From a virus: DNA of 64,000 bases. This document shows positions 7,241 to 14,956 of the stretch, one piece after another (the stretch's first letter is position 1; each line of letters opens with the position of its first letter). Under the pieces are notes generated by a model. That model was not told where the DNA came from and ran no database searches. It saw only the letters and a program-made list of their open reading frames with translations. Where the stretch lies: positions 1-64,000 of the IMG/VR virus record IMGVR_UViG_3300042938_002038; one strand, given 5' to 3'. The position numbers were made by a program, and so were the translations under genes.

Positions 7241-9529
7241 ATGGTAATCAATGTAATAAAAAGAGATGGCACTGTTGAACCACTAAATTTAGAAAAATTT
7301 CATAGGGTGGTGCGCTGGGCATGTGAAGGACTATCAAACGTTTCCGAGTCTGAAGTAGAAATTAAATCACAAATTCAATTCTATAATAATATCAAAACAT
7401 CTGATATTCAGGAAACTCTTATTAAAGCCGCTTCAGAACTAATCACAGAAGCAACCCCAAACTATCAGTATGTTGCTTCACGCCTTATCAACTATCACCT
7501 ACGCAAGCAAGTCTATAATGGTCCAAATCCATGTTCTCTTTTTCAACATGTTGTAAATGTAGTTTCTGATGGATATTATGAACAAAATCTATTATCATGG
7601 TACGATGATGACGAATACAAAATCCTGAATGGATATCTAGTGCATGATAGAGATTTCAATATTCCATATGCAGGAATGGAACAACTTCGTGGTAAGTATC
7701 TAATTAGAAACCGTGCCACAAATAAATATTATGAAACACCACAGATGAGCTATATGCTCATTGCTATGGTTCTGTTTCACAAATATTCAAAGAATGAACG
7801 TCTGAAGTGGGTAAAGGACTTTTATGATGCAACCTCGACTTTCGAAATCTCTCTGCCGACTCCTATCATGGCTGGTCTACGCAGTCCACAAAAGCAATTT
7901 AGTTCTTGTGTGTTGGTGGATTCGGATGATTCTCTAGATTCTATTAATGCAACCACATCATCTATTGTAAAGTATGTTTCACAAAAGGCAGGTATTGGTA
8001 TCAATGCAGGCCGAATTCGTGCTATTGGGTCTCCAATCCGTAATGGTGATGCAACTCACACCGGTGTGATTCCATTCTACAAGATGTTTCAAGCTGCTGT
8101 ACGTTCCTGCTCTCAAGGTGGCGTACGAAACGGTGCCGCAACTCTTTATTATCCGGTCTGGCATTACGAGGTGGAGGATCTTCTAGTTCTAAAGAACAAT
8201 AAAGGTACTGAGGATAATAGAATCAGAAATGTAGATTATGGCGTTCAATTTAATAAGCTTATGTATGAACGTTTACTTTCTGGTGGCAATATTACACTAT
8301 TTTCACCATCTGATGTTCCAGGTCTATATGAGGCATTCTTTGTAAATTATGACAAGTTCAAAGAACTTTATGAAGAAGCTGAACAAAATCCAAATATTCG
8401 TAAAAAGAGTATTTCAGCTTTAACTTTATTTGGTTCATTCATCCAGGAACGTAAAGATACTGGTAGAATTTATCTAATGAATGTCGATCATGCAAATGAT
8501 CATGGAGCATTTATTAAAGAAGTTGCACCTGTTTATCAAAGCAATCTATGTGCAGAAATAGCACTTCCTACAAAACCATTACGAGATGTTTTTGATCCGG
8601 ATGGTGAAATTAGTCTATGTACTCTTGCAGCAATCAACTGGGGTAAAATCCGTGTTACTTCTGACTTTGAGCGTCTTGCTCGACTTATTGTTCGGGCTCT
8701 TGACGAGCTTTTGGATTATCAAGACTATCCTGTACTTGCAGCAAAAAACTCCACTATGGCTAGGCGCCCTCTTGGAGTTGGTATTATTAACTTTGCTTAC
8801 TGGCTTGCTAAAAATGATCTTACTTACTCTAATATTGGGGTAGAAGGTCTAAAGAAAGTCCATGAATTTGCCGAAGCCTGGTCATATTATCTAATTAAGG
8901 CTTCTGCTGATCTGGCAAAAGAAAAAGGTGCTTGTCCTAAGTCAACTGAGACTAAGTACTCTTTGGGTGTTCTGCCGATTGATACTTACAAGAAAAATGT
9001 TGACAATTTGGTGGATCCGGTTTATAAATTGGATTGGAACTCTCTGCGTATTCAACTATCAGAATATGGAATCCGTAATTCCACACTGATGGCGCTGATG
9101 CCTGCCGAGACCTCTGCACAGATTAGTAACTCAACAAATGGTATTGAACCAGTACGATCACTTATTTCTATTAAACAAAGTAAGGATGGAGTGCTCAAGC
9201 AGGTTGTACCAGACATTAAAAGACTTAAAAATAAATATGATCTTCTATGGGATCAGAAGTCTCCGGAAGGTTATCTGCAAATTTGTGCAGTACTACAAAA
9301 GTTTATCGACCAAGCTATCTCGGTAAATACTAGTTATAATCCTAAGCATTATGACAGTGATCAAATTCCAATGTCAGTCCTAATGAAGGATATCATTCAA
9401 TTCTATCAAATGGGTGGTAAAAATCTATATTACTTCAATACATTTGATGGTGCTGGTGAACAAGAAGTACTACCAGAGTTAGAACAATCCAAAATTCAAG
9501 ATGAAACTTGTGATAGTTGTACCATATGA
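7241..9529 (+). CDS. nrdA: ribonucleotide reductase class Ia, large (alpha) subunit
   Basis: Reduces ribonucleoside diphosphates to deoxy forms together with NrdB. A shortened ATP-cone-like N-terminus (VIKRDGTVEPLNLEKFHRVV) precedes the catalytic barrel. Active-site elements seen: SSCVLVDSDDS with the first redox Cys, SNLCAEIALPT (the N-x-C-x-E radical and proton-transfer residues), and LMPAETSAQISNSTNGIEP. The second barrel Cys lies in ISLCTLAAINWG, and the C-terminal redox pair is CDSC in the last residues. 762 residues is normal. A good ribosome site (AGAGGA) precedes the ATG. Its stop overlaps the next gene (ATGA). Confidence 0.96.
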   Translation: MVINVIKRDGTVEPLNLEKFHRVVRWACEGLSNVSESEVEIKSQIQFYNNIKTSDIQETLIKAASELITEATPNYQYVASRLINYHLRKQVYNGPNPCSLFQHVVNVVSDGYYEQNLLSWYDDDEYKILNGYLVHDRDFNIPYAGMEQLRGKYLIRNRATNKYYETPQMSYMLIAMVLFHKYSKNERLKWVKDFYDATSTFEISLPTPIMAGLRSPQKQFSSCVLVDSDDSLDSINATTSSIVKYVSQKAGIGINAGRIRAIGSPIRNGDATHTGVIPFYKMFQAAVRSCSQGGVRNGAATLYYPVWHYEVEDLLVLKNNKGTEDNRIRNVDYGVQFNKLMYERLLSGGNITLFSPSDVPGLYEAFFVNYDKFKELYEEAEQNPNIRKKSISALTLFGSFIQERKDTGRIYLMNVDHANDHGAFIKEVAPVYQSNLCAEIALPTKPLRDVFDPDGEISLCTLAAINWGKIRVTSDFERLARLIVRALDELLDYQDYPVLAAKNSTMARRPLGVGIINFAYWLAKNDLTYSNIGVEGLKKVHEFAEAWSYYLIKASADLAKEKGACPKSTETKYSLGVLPIDTYKKNVDNLVDPVYKLDWNSLRIQLSEYGIRNSTLMALMPAETSAQISNSTNGIEPVRSLISIKQSKDGVLKQVVPDIKRLKNKYDLLWDQKSPEGYLQICAVLQKFIDQAISVNTSYNPKHYDSDQIPMSVLMKDIIQFYQMGGKNLYYFNTFDGAGEQEVLPELEQSKIQDETCDSCTI

Positions 9530-9714
9530 TACTTCAACTTAATCCACCACTTCCCCTTGAAACACCTCAAGGTAAAGCATGGGCACATTTTATGATAGAT
9601 TATGGACTTGAGCATGATCTACTTTGGGTGTGTTTTCAAGATGAAACAAGTGAATGTTGGACTTGGTCTAATAGACAAATAAAGATACAAAAAAACATTA
9701 CTATAGGTAGGTAA
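9526..9714 (+). CDS. small conserved phage protein between nrdA and nrdB
   Basis: 62 residues from the ATG overlapping the nrdA stop (ATGA). The sequence MILQLNPPLPLETPQGKAWA ... HDLLWVCFQDETSECWTW ... QKNITIGR matches a small family widespread in phages of many hosts, usually beside nucleotide-metabolism genes. It is compact with several Trp and likely beta-rich. Function unknown. Being sandwiched between nrdA and nrdB suggests a link to dNTP synthesis, but only by position. Confidence 0.8.
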   Translation: MILQLNPPLPLETPQGKAWAHFMIDYGLEHDLLWVCFQDETSECWTWSNRQIKIQKNITIGR

Positions 9715-9717
9715 AAA

Positions 9718-10818
9718 ATGGCTTATAATGTATTTGATTCTTCAAATAAAAAGAGTCATCTTAAATCTCGACTTTTCTTTGATGAACCTCCTACTATTGC
9801 TAGGTTTGACAAACAAAAGTATCCTTTTCTAGAAAAACTAACTCGACAGCAAATGAGTTTCTTTTGGGTTCCGGAGGAAGTTGATCTTCTAAAGGACTCA
9901 AAAGACTTTCGTGAACTATCAAAGCATGAACAACATATTTTTACCAGTAATCTAAAGCGCCAAATTCTGCTTGATTCTGTGCAAGGTCGAGCACCAACTG
10001 CAGCATTTGGTCCGATCTGTTCTTTACCTGAACTTGAAAACTGGATTGTGGCATGGACATTTAGTGAAACTGTTCATTCACGATCCTATACGCATATCAT
10101 TCGTAATGTATATTCCGATCCATCAAAGATTCTGGATGATATTCTAGATATGCAGGAAATTGTTGATTGTGCCAAAGATATCAGCAAGAACTATAATGCG
10201 CTAATTGAACTCAATAGTACACTTAGCCCACTTTCAAGTTTTTCAATGGATCCTTATGATCATAAGAAAGCCCTCTGGTTGACTCTCATGTCAGTCAATA
10301 TTCTTGAGGGTATCCGTTTTTATGTCAGTTTTGCTTGTTCATGGGCATTTGCTGAGTTGAAGAAGATGGAAGGTAATGCTAAAATTATCAAGCTTATCTG
10401 CCGTGATGAAAATCTACATCTAGCTAGTACACAACAACTTCTAAAAGTACTTCCGCTAGATGATCCTGATTTCAAGAAAATTCAAGAAGAAACAAAAGCA
10501 GAATGCCTTGAAATGTTTAAAGATGCAGCAGAACAAGAAAAAGCATGGGCTGAATATCTATTTAAAGATGGATCAATGATTGGTCTGAATAAGCAACTTC
10601 TAAATGAATATGTAGAGTGGATTACCAACCGTCGTTTGACTGCAGTTGGTCTTCCAAATCTATATAAGACTGGTTCTAATCCATTACCATGGACAAGCAA
10701 ATGGATTTCTGGTGGAGAAGTACAAGTTGCACCTCAGCAAACACAAATAACTTCCTACATTATCGGTGGAGTGAAGAATGATGTTTCAACTGAATCATTA
10801 AAAGATTTTAAACTGTAA
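9718..10818 (+). CDS. nrdB: ribonucleotide reductase class Ia, small (beta) subunit
   Basis: Carries the diiron-tyrosyl radical used by NrdA. ETVHSRSYTHIIRN supplies the Glu, His and radical Tyr in E-x2-H-x3-Y spacing (about residues 119-126), and RDENLHL supplies the second Glu/His pair. The C-terminus (STESLKDFKL) is the tail that docks on NrdA. The last 25 codons plus stop (10741-10818) have a second copy at 12202-12279, beyond the following endonuclease gene. The two copies encode the same peptide but differ at eight codons, so the tail in use looks like a recoded replacement delivered by the homing element. Confidence 0.95.
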   Translation: MAYNVFDSSNKKSHLKSRLFFDEPPTIARFDKQKYPFLEKLTRQQMSFFWVPEEVDLLKDSKDFRELSKHEQHIFTSNLKRQILLDSVQGRAPTAAFGPICSLPELENWIVAWTFSETVHSRSYTHIIRNVYSDPSKILDDILDMQEIVDCAKDISKNYNALIELNSTLSPLSSFSMDPYDHKKALWLTLMSVNILEGIRFYVSFACSWAFAELKKMEGNAKIIKLICRDENLHLASTQQLLKVLPLDDPDFKKIQEETKAECLEMFKDAAEQEKAWAEYLFKDGSMIGLNKQLLNEYVEWITNRRLTAVGLPNLYKTGSNPLPWTSKWISGGEVQVAPQQTQITSYIIGGVKNDVSTESLKDFKL

Positions 10819-12197
10819 TGTTTATAACACCAAAACTAGAAGAGTGTCTTGATTTTGCTAAAAATATGGGTTGTAATGAACTAGTTCAAGTTTCTATTGA
10901 ACCCAGAGAGTTTGATTTACCTTATAGGTGCCACGATAACTGTTCATATAATCCTGTTCTTGGATATTATTTTATCAAAGATTATAATACTAATATATTA
11001 TATGCTTATAAACACAGTGTTTTAAATCTAGGCGAAAAACTTATAGATGTAACACCCACTTTTGATAATAGAACATATAATATATTTGGTTATGGTCCAG
11101 ATTTAAAATATTCTTTTGAGTCTATTATGTATCTTGAAAACCAAGTTTTTATAAATAAAGAAAAACTTGGAGATCAAGATATGTATTACGTTTATGGATT
11201 AATAGACTCTAGAACAAATCTACCTTTTTATATAGGTAAAGGTAAAGGCGATCGTTGGAAATACCATTATAGCAATAAATGTTTTGAAAAAGAAATATCA
11301 ACAAAAAAAGTTGATATGATTAAAGAGCTTAAATCTTTAGGATATGAACCAAGCGTAATATTTTATGCTCAAAATATTGATGATGAACATATAGCATATG
11401 ATATAGAAGCATCACTTATTAAAAAATACGGTAGAAAATATTATGAAGAAAACGGTATACTAACCAATATTACTATAGATTCTAGACCGCCTAACTGGAA
11501 AGATAAAACTTATGAAGAAATATATGGTTACGAAAAAGGTAAGGAAATAAAAGAATATAAAGCCAAACAACAAAGAGCACGTGGCGGATATTTTAAAGGA
11601 CAAAAGCATACAGAAGAAAGTAAAAGAAAAATAGGTGTTGCTTCTGCTGCGCAAGCTTTAACCGAAGAAATAGTTTTAGAATATGGTAAAAACTTTTGTG
11701 ATTTTTTTAATGGCCAAATAAGTAGAACAAAATGGAACTGGTGGACAAAAAATAATAATATACAAACAAATATTTTAAAACAGGGTATTAGATTTTCCGG
11801 AAGATATGCATTAGAAGTTTTTGTAGAGAGGTTCAATGCAAATCTTATAACAAGTCCTTTGTTATGGTTTCATCATCCTGAAACTAAAGAAACATTTAGA
11901 TGTCAAGATTGGGAACTAGAACACAAAGTAAAAATAGTTCCAAAAGGGTTTATTAAGGGGCGAGGAATAAGTACTTTTGGTGATAATAAAGGTTTTATAA
12001 TAGTAAGCGATAAAGAAAAAAATACAACAACAAGAATGAAAAAAGATGATCCAAGATATATCTCTGGTGAATACATATCAGTAAATAAAGATTATGTTAT
12101 TGTAGAAGATAATAATCATAATATTTTTAGGGTAAAAAAGAACGATCCAAGATATATTTCGGGTGAACTTGTATTTAAAAATCCCGCAAAAGGATAA
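10818..12197 (+). CDS. GIY-YIG homing endonuclease with an extra N-terminal domain, inserted at the nrdB 3' end
   Basis: 459 residues, starting within the nrdB stop (TAATG). Residues 1-115 are not part of a GIY-YIG enzyme: YRCHDNCSYNPVLGYYF ... KHSVLN ... LIDVTPTFDN resembles a small stand-alone family with the pattern C-H-x-N ... G-W/Y-Y ... H-x-V ... D-V-T-P. The GIY-YIG domain starts at about 121 (MYYVYGLIDSRTNLPFYIGK) with the conserved Arg (DRWKYH) and Glu (IEASLIKKYGR). A NUMOD3-like motif (GGYFKGQKHTEESKRKI) and two copies of a 15-residue C-terminal unit (KKDDPRYISGEY and KKNDPRYISGEL) follow. Very AT-rich codons. Flanked by two nrdB tails, so it is the mobile part of a tail-replacing homing element. 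Confidence 0.85.
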   Translation: MFITPKLEECLDFAKNMGCNELVQVSIEPREFDLPYRCHDNCSYNPVLGYYFIKDYNTNILYAYKHSVLNLGEKLIDVTPTFDNRTYNIFGYGPDLKYSFESIMYLENQVFINKEKLGDQDMYYVYGLIDSRTNLPFYIGKGKGDRWKYHYSNKCFEKEISTKKVDMIKELKSLGYEPSVIFYAQNIDDEHIAYDIEASLIKKYGRKYYEENGILTNITIDSRPPNWKDKTYEEIYGYEKGKEIKEYKAKQQRARGGYFKGQKHTEESKRKIGVASAAQALTEEIVLEYGKNFCDFFNGQISRTKWNWWTKNNNIQTNILKQGIRFSGRYALEVFVERFNANLITSPLLWFHHPETKETFRCQDWELEHKVKIVPKGFIKGRGISTFGDNKGFIIVSDKEKNTTTRMKKDDPRYISGEYISVNKDYVIVEDNNHNIFRVKKNDPRYISGELVFKNPAKG

Positions 12198-12201
12198 GAA
12201 A

Positions 12202-12279
12202 ACACAGATAACTTCATATATTATCGGTGGTGTAAAAAATGATGTTTCAACTGAATCACTAAAAGATTTTAAATTGTAA
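12202..12279 (+). pseudogene. displaced original 3' end of nrdB
   Basis: 26 codons (TQITSYIIGGVKNDVSTESL to DFKL and stop) identical in protein sequence to the last 25 residues of nrdB but with eight third-position or first-position synonymous changes (for example CAA/CAG, TCC/TCA, TTA/CTA, CTG/TTG). It has no start or ribosome site. A strong Shine-Dalgarno for the next gene (AAGGAG at 12278) lies exactly where nrdB would originally have ended, supporting that this was the ancestral nrdB end. Confidence 0.85.
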
Positions 12280-12289
12280 GGAGAATTAA

Positions 12290-12553
12290 ATGGGTTGGGC
12301 AACAGGAAGTAAATTATTTTCTGAAATAGCAGAAAGTATTGAACGACATGTACATGATGAACAGACTAAAATAAATGTTTATTATGAAATGATATCATCA
12401 TTTGAAGATTTTGATGCTGATACCTTAGATGAATGCTTAGGTATTAGTGATGCTTTAGATGCTGTTCTCAAAGAAGTTTATAATATTGATGACCCGGATG
12501 AAGATCCAGATGAAGAAATTTGGGACGACGGCGGCAGAGAAAACTTTAGATAA
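12290..12553 (+). CDS. conserved small acidic phage protein
   Basis: 87 residues: MGWATGSKLFSEIAESIERH, then a helical middle and an acidic C-terminus (DDPDEDPDEEIWDDGG). The start pattern G-W-A-T-G-S-x-L and the segment FEDFDADTLDECLGISDALD belong to a small family that is common in phages and occasionally bacterial genomes, with no known function. An ideal ribosome site (AAGGAG) precedes the ATG. Originally it directly followed nrdB; it is now separated from it by the homing endonuclease. Confidence 0.75.
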   Translation: MGWATGSKLFSEIAESIERHVHDEQTKINVYYEMISSFEDFDADTLDECLGISDALDAVLKEVYNIDDPDEDPDEEIWDDGGRENFR

Positions 12554-12564
12554 GTAGTATAAGT

Positions 12565-12587
12565 ATGGGGGAAGGAGACTCCCCCAT
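12565..12587 (+). promoter_or_regulatory. hairpin presenting the ribosome site of the next gene in its loop
   Basis: An 8-bp perfect stem, ATGGGGGA (12565-12572) with TCCCCCAT (12580-12587), encloses the loop AGGAGAC containing the Shine-Dalgarno. The 3' arm includes the first two bases of the start codon at 12586. Such a structure would limit translation unless the RNA is made or opened in a particular way; T4 homing endonuclease mRNAs are known to use ribosome-site hairpins. Confidence 0.6.
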
Positions 12588-13008
12588 GAATACTTGGCTT
12601 TATAATGATAAACCTATAGAATTGGAAAATATAGAAAATTATATAGGATTTGTGTATTTAATAACAAATACACTAAATGATAAAAAATATATTGGTAAAA
12701 AGCTTTTAAAATTTAAAAAAACAAAAACACTCAAGGGTAAAAAGAAAAAGATACTTGTTGAGTCTGATTGGCAAACCTATTATGGTTCAAATGATGTTCT
12801 GAAAAAAGAAGTTCAAGAACATGGATCCAAAAATTTTAAACGTGAAATAATCCGATTTTGCAAAAATAAAAGTGAATTAACATACTTTGAGCTTAAAGAG
12901 CAAATTATAAGAGGCGCTTTAGAATCTGATAAGTATTATAATTCTTGGATATATGTTAGAGTCAGAAAAGAACATTTAAAAAGTGTTGACTTTTCTACAT
13001 ACATATGA
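12586..13008 (+). CDS. GIY-YIG nuclease-like protein
   Basis: 140 residues from the ATG at 12586, chosen because AGGAG lies seven bases upstream in the hairpin loop; an in-frame ATG at 12565 lies in the stem and has no ribosome site. The GIY-YIG core is FVYLITNTLNDKKYIGKK, followed by a Lys-rich loop, SDWQTYYGSND and KREIIRFC. The catalytic Glu is probably in TYFELKEQIIRGA. The family is common in T4-like phages as a single-domain protein without NUMOD repeats, so it may be a resident nuclease rather than an active homing enzyme. No flanking gene duplication is visible. Confidence 0.75.
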   Translation: MNTWLYNDKPIELENIENYIGFVYLITNTLNDKKYIGKKLLKFKKTKTLKGKKKKILVESDWQTYYGSNDVLKKEVQEHGSKNFKREIIRFCKNKSELTYFELKEQIIRGALESDKYYNSWIYVRVRKEHLKSVDFSTYI

Positions 13009-13016
13009 TATATAAT
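12986..13016 (+). promoter_or_regulatory. probable sigma70-type promoter
   Basis: TTGACT (12986-12991) and TATAAT (13011-13016) with a long 19-base spacer, inside the end of the GIY-YIG gene. A ribosome site (GGAG) and the 30-codon ORF at 13035 follow at once. The non-optimal spacer lowers confidence. Confidence 0.5.
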
Positions 13017-13034
13017 AGTATAGGAGAAGTGCAC

Positions 13035-13127
13035 ATGCCTTGGGCACATAAATCTAAATCAGGTAAAGGCCGAAGAAAAATCGGTTCAAGTAAACGAAAA
13101 AAACGTCGTTTAAATAGAAAGAGGTAG
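13035..13127 (+). CDS. very small basic peptide
   Basis: A 30-residue peptide, MPWAHKSKSGKGRRKIGSSK followed by RKKRRLNRKR. Sixteen of 30 residues are Lys or Arg, so it should bind nucleic acid or an acidic partner. It has a good ribosome site (GGAG, 9 bases from the ATG), its own candidate promoter, and is followed after 4 bases by the next gene. Tiny basic proteins are used by phages as inhibitors or nucleic-acid binders, but no specific role can be assigned. Confidence 0.6.
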   Translation: MPWAHKSKSGKGRRKIGSSKRKKRRLNRKR

Positions 13128-13131
13128 TGTT

Positions 13132-13602
13132 GTGCAAAAGTTTGACCTTGAAAAAGTGAAGCAATTTATTTCAGATTCTTCACTTGAGTCAAAAATTTAC
13201 ATCGGATCAGACTCCGAACGCTTTAAGCATTTTGGAGTCTGGCATGCTGACTACTGTGTTGCCGTAATCATTCACAAAGACGGCAAACATGGATGTAAAG
13301 TCTTTGGTGAGGTCACTAGACAAAAAGACTTTGATGCAAAAGTCGGTCGACCTGCTATGAGATTGATGAATGAAGTTTATCTAGTACATGACATGTATGA
13401 AAAACTTGTTGATGCTATTGGTTCTAGATATGTAGAACTTCATTTGGATATCAATCCATCAGAAAGATATGGATCCTCATGTGTAGTAAATCAAGCTATA
13501 GGCTATATTAGAGGTGCGTGTAATATTACACCTCGAGTAAAACCTCAGGCATTTGCTGCATCAATATGCGCCGATAGGCTCAAGGAACTTATCGCAGCTT
13601 AA
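13132..13602 (+). CDS. RNase H-like nuclease, YkuK/DUF458 type
   Basis: Starts at GTG four bases after the small basic peptide. IYIGSDSERF (residues 22-31) supplies the first Asp on strand 1 of an RNase H fold. ADYCVAVIIH and GCKVFGEVTRQKDF are the following strands, VELHLDINPSERYGSS holds the conserved Asp, and VNQAIGYIRG the C-terminal helix. This matches the DUF458/YkuK family, predicted RNase H-like nucleases found in Firmicutes and many phages. 156 residues is typical. The substrate is unknown; RNA/DNA hybrids or host RNA are possible. Confidence 0.75.
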   Translation: MQKFDLEKVKQFISDSSLESKIYIGSDSERFKHFGVWHADYCVAVIIHKDGKHGCKVFGEVTRQKDFDAKVGRPAMRLMNEVYLVHDMYEKLVDAIGSRYVELHLDINPSERYGSSCVVNQAIGYIRGACNITPRVKPQAFAASICADRLKELIAA

Positions 13603-13626
13603 AAAAACAATAAAGGAGTATGAACG

Positions 13627-14007
13627 GTGAGAAAACGCATGTTTGGTGTGTTTCTTGCACTAGGGCTATTATCGCCGATGATAGCCAATGCGCACGATCA
13701 ACAACATACTGCGGTCAAAATCGTGAAATCTTATAAAGCTAAAGTTTCATGGTATAAGTACGGTCGTGTGACCGCTAATGGTGAAGAATTTAATCCAAAT
13801 AAATACACAGTAGCTCATCGAACTTTACCGTTCGGAACACTTGTTAGGTTCACTAATCTCGAAACAAATGCTAGATTAATAGCTAGGGTCAATGACCGCG
13901 GTCCTTTTATTAAAGGTAGAGAATTTGATATGACTGTAAAATGTGCTTATGTTCTTGGTGTAAAAAAGAATGGTGTTGCAACTGTTAAAATAGAAATACT
14001 AGGGTAA
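13627..14007 (+). CDS. RlpA-like lytic transglycosylase, secreted
   Basis: A signal peptide at residues 1-22 (basic MRKR, hydrophobic FGVFLALGLLSPMIA, cleavage after ANA) is followed by one double-psi beta-barrel domain: KVSWYKYGRVTANGEEFNP, TVAHRTLPFGTLVRFTN and ARVNDRGPF ... REFDM. Glu in NGEEFN and Asp in NDRGPF match the catalytic pair of RlpA lytic transglycosylases, which cut denuded glycan strands. There is no lipobox Cys and no SPOR domain. Start is GTG with AAAGGAG upstream. It probably acts in the periplasm on the host wall, for lysis or septum interference; unlike the virion hydrolases at 32.6-36 kb it is Sec-exported. Confidence 0.85.
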   Translation: MRKRMFGVFLALGLLSPMIANAHDQQHTAVKIVKSYKAKVSWYKYGRVTANGEEFNPNKYTVAHRTLPFGTLVRFTNLETNARLIARVNDRGPFIKGREFDMTVKCAYVLGVKKNGVATVKIEILG

Positions 14008-14543
14008 TGATTTTAAAATGGTTAAAGGAAAAATTTATGGATGAAGCAACACGAGCCAAGTTAGGCGGTTTTCAGTGGTATACTAATGGAGTTGTAGATA
14101 TTCGTGTCGATAAAGATGAAGTGGAAGAATTTCTGAAGAATAATTCTGATTATCGACGTGGGCGTAGTAATGCAAGACCTAAAAAGAAAGAAAATGTAAT
14201 GGAACAAAAGCCTTATGACTATGAACAGGAACTAGTTGAGCAGGGATTAGGACCAAATTGGATCGAGCCGGGAAAAGAAAATACTATTACAGCTGGACCA
14301 ATGCATGTAATGACTGTTGGATCAGTGGATCAATTCCTGAAGCTCTACTTAGTAGAGGGTGTTGTTCAGATGAGACCAAATCAGCCAGGTAGTGGAATGG
14401 CTCAATCCGATCAACGTAGAATTGTTTGGGCACACAGTGGTAATGAAGCAATTCAAAAGTTTTCAACGTATTTTTCAAGTTTAAATACATCAACTGAAAC
14501 TTATATTGTTGCATATGCATCTGTATCGGAAGAAATTCGATAA
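14007..14543 (+). CDS. hypothetical protein with an endonuclease-type accessory domain
   Basis: 178 residues, starting in the upstream stop (TAATG). Residues 18-55 (GGFQWYTNGVVDIRVDKDEV ... NSDYRRGRS) match the W-Y-T-N-G-V ... G-R units that form the C-terminal targeting part of phage GIY-YIG endonucleases, but there is no nuclease core. After a basic linker (RPKKKE) comes an unrecognised alpha/beta domain (NTITAGPMHVMTVGSVDQFL ... VWAHSGNEAIQKF). A second in-frame ATG at 14199 before MEQKPYDYEQ could start that domain separately. It may be a domesticated endonuclease fragment fused to another protein. Function unknown. Confidence 0.6.
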   Translation: MILKWLKEKFMDEATRAKLGGFQWYTNGVVDIRVDKDEVEEFLKNNSDYRRGRSNARPKKKENVMEQKPYDYEQELVEQGLGPNWIEPGKENTITAGPMHVMTVGSVDQFLKLYLVEGVVQMRPNQPGSGMAQSDQRRIVWAHSGNEAIQKFSTYFSSLNTSTETYIVAYASVSEEIR

Positions 14544-14695
14544 TGAAAAATTTATTTTACGGTAATTTTGAACAAATTATTGTTGATGAAATGTTGAAAG
14601 AAAATCTTAATCCCTTAAATAAGGATGATATCAACTTTTTTTGGGCAAATAAATTACCAGAAGAAATGCAGGACACCTTACTTTATGATAGTTGA
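14543..14695 (+). CDS. small hypothetical protein
   Basis: A 50-residue ORF (MKNLFYGNFEQIIVDEMLKE ... PEEMQDTLLYDS). Its ATG overlaps the previous stop and its end overlaps the glutaredoxin start by 11 bases, so it fills an otherwise noncoding gap in a chain of coupled genes. It is acidic and mostly helical, with no Cys. No function recognised. Confidence 0.55.
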   Translation: MKNLFYGNFEQIIVDEMLKENLNPLNKDDINFFWANKLPEEMQDTLLYDS

Positions 14696-14942
14696 ACTAT
14701 ACACAAAAGCTAATTGCTCATATTGCTCTTTAGCTAAACAAATTCTTCTTAGTAATCAGATTCAATATACAGAAAATATGCTTGATCGGGATTTTACTAA
14801 AGAGATTTTAAAAGAAAAATTTCCAACCGCTGTAACTTTTCCTGTAATAGTCCTTGACGGATATTTCATTGGCGGATATAATCAACTTAAGATTATTATT
14901 GAAGAAAAAAATAATAATTCTCAACAACTATTAAATGAATAG
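14685..14942 (+). CDS. glutaredoxin
   Basis: 85 residues from ATG 14685. The frame is open further upstream, but the preceding gene overlaps there and this Met gives a canonical N-terminus (MIVELYTKANCSYCSLAKQI). The active site is CSYC (11-14), the cis-Pro is in TFPVIVLDG, and GGYNQL is the glutathione-binding Gly-Gly segment. It most likely supplies electrons to the phage ribonucleotide reductase, as T4 NrdC does. The C-terminus is Asn/Gln-rich. It lies downstream of nrdA/nrdB in the same operon direction. Confidence 0.9.
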   Translation: MIVELYTKANCSYCSLAKQILLSNQIQYTENMLDRDFTKEILKEKFPTAVTFPVIVLDGYFIGGYNQLKIIIEEKNNNSQQLLNE

Positions 14943-14956
14943 TAAAAGGATATATA

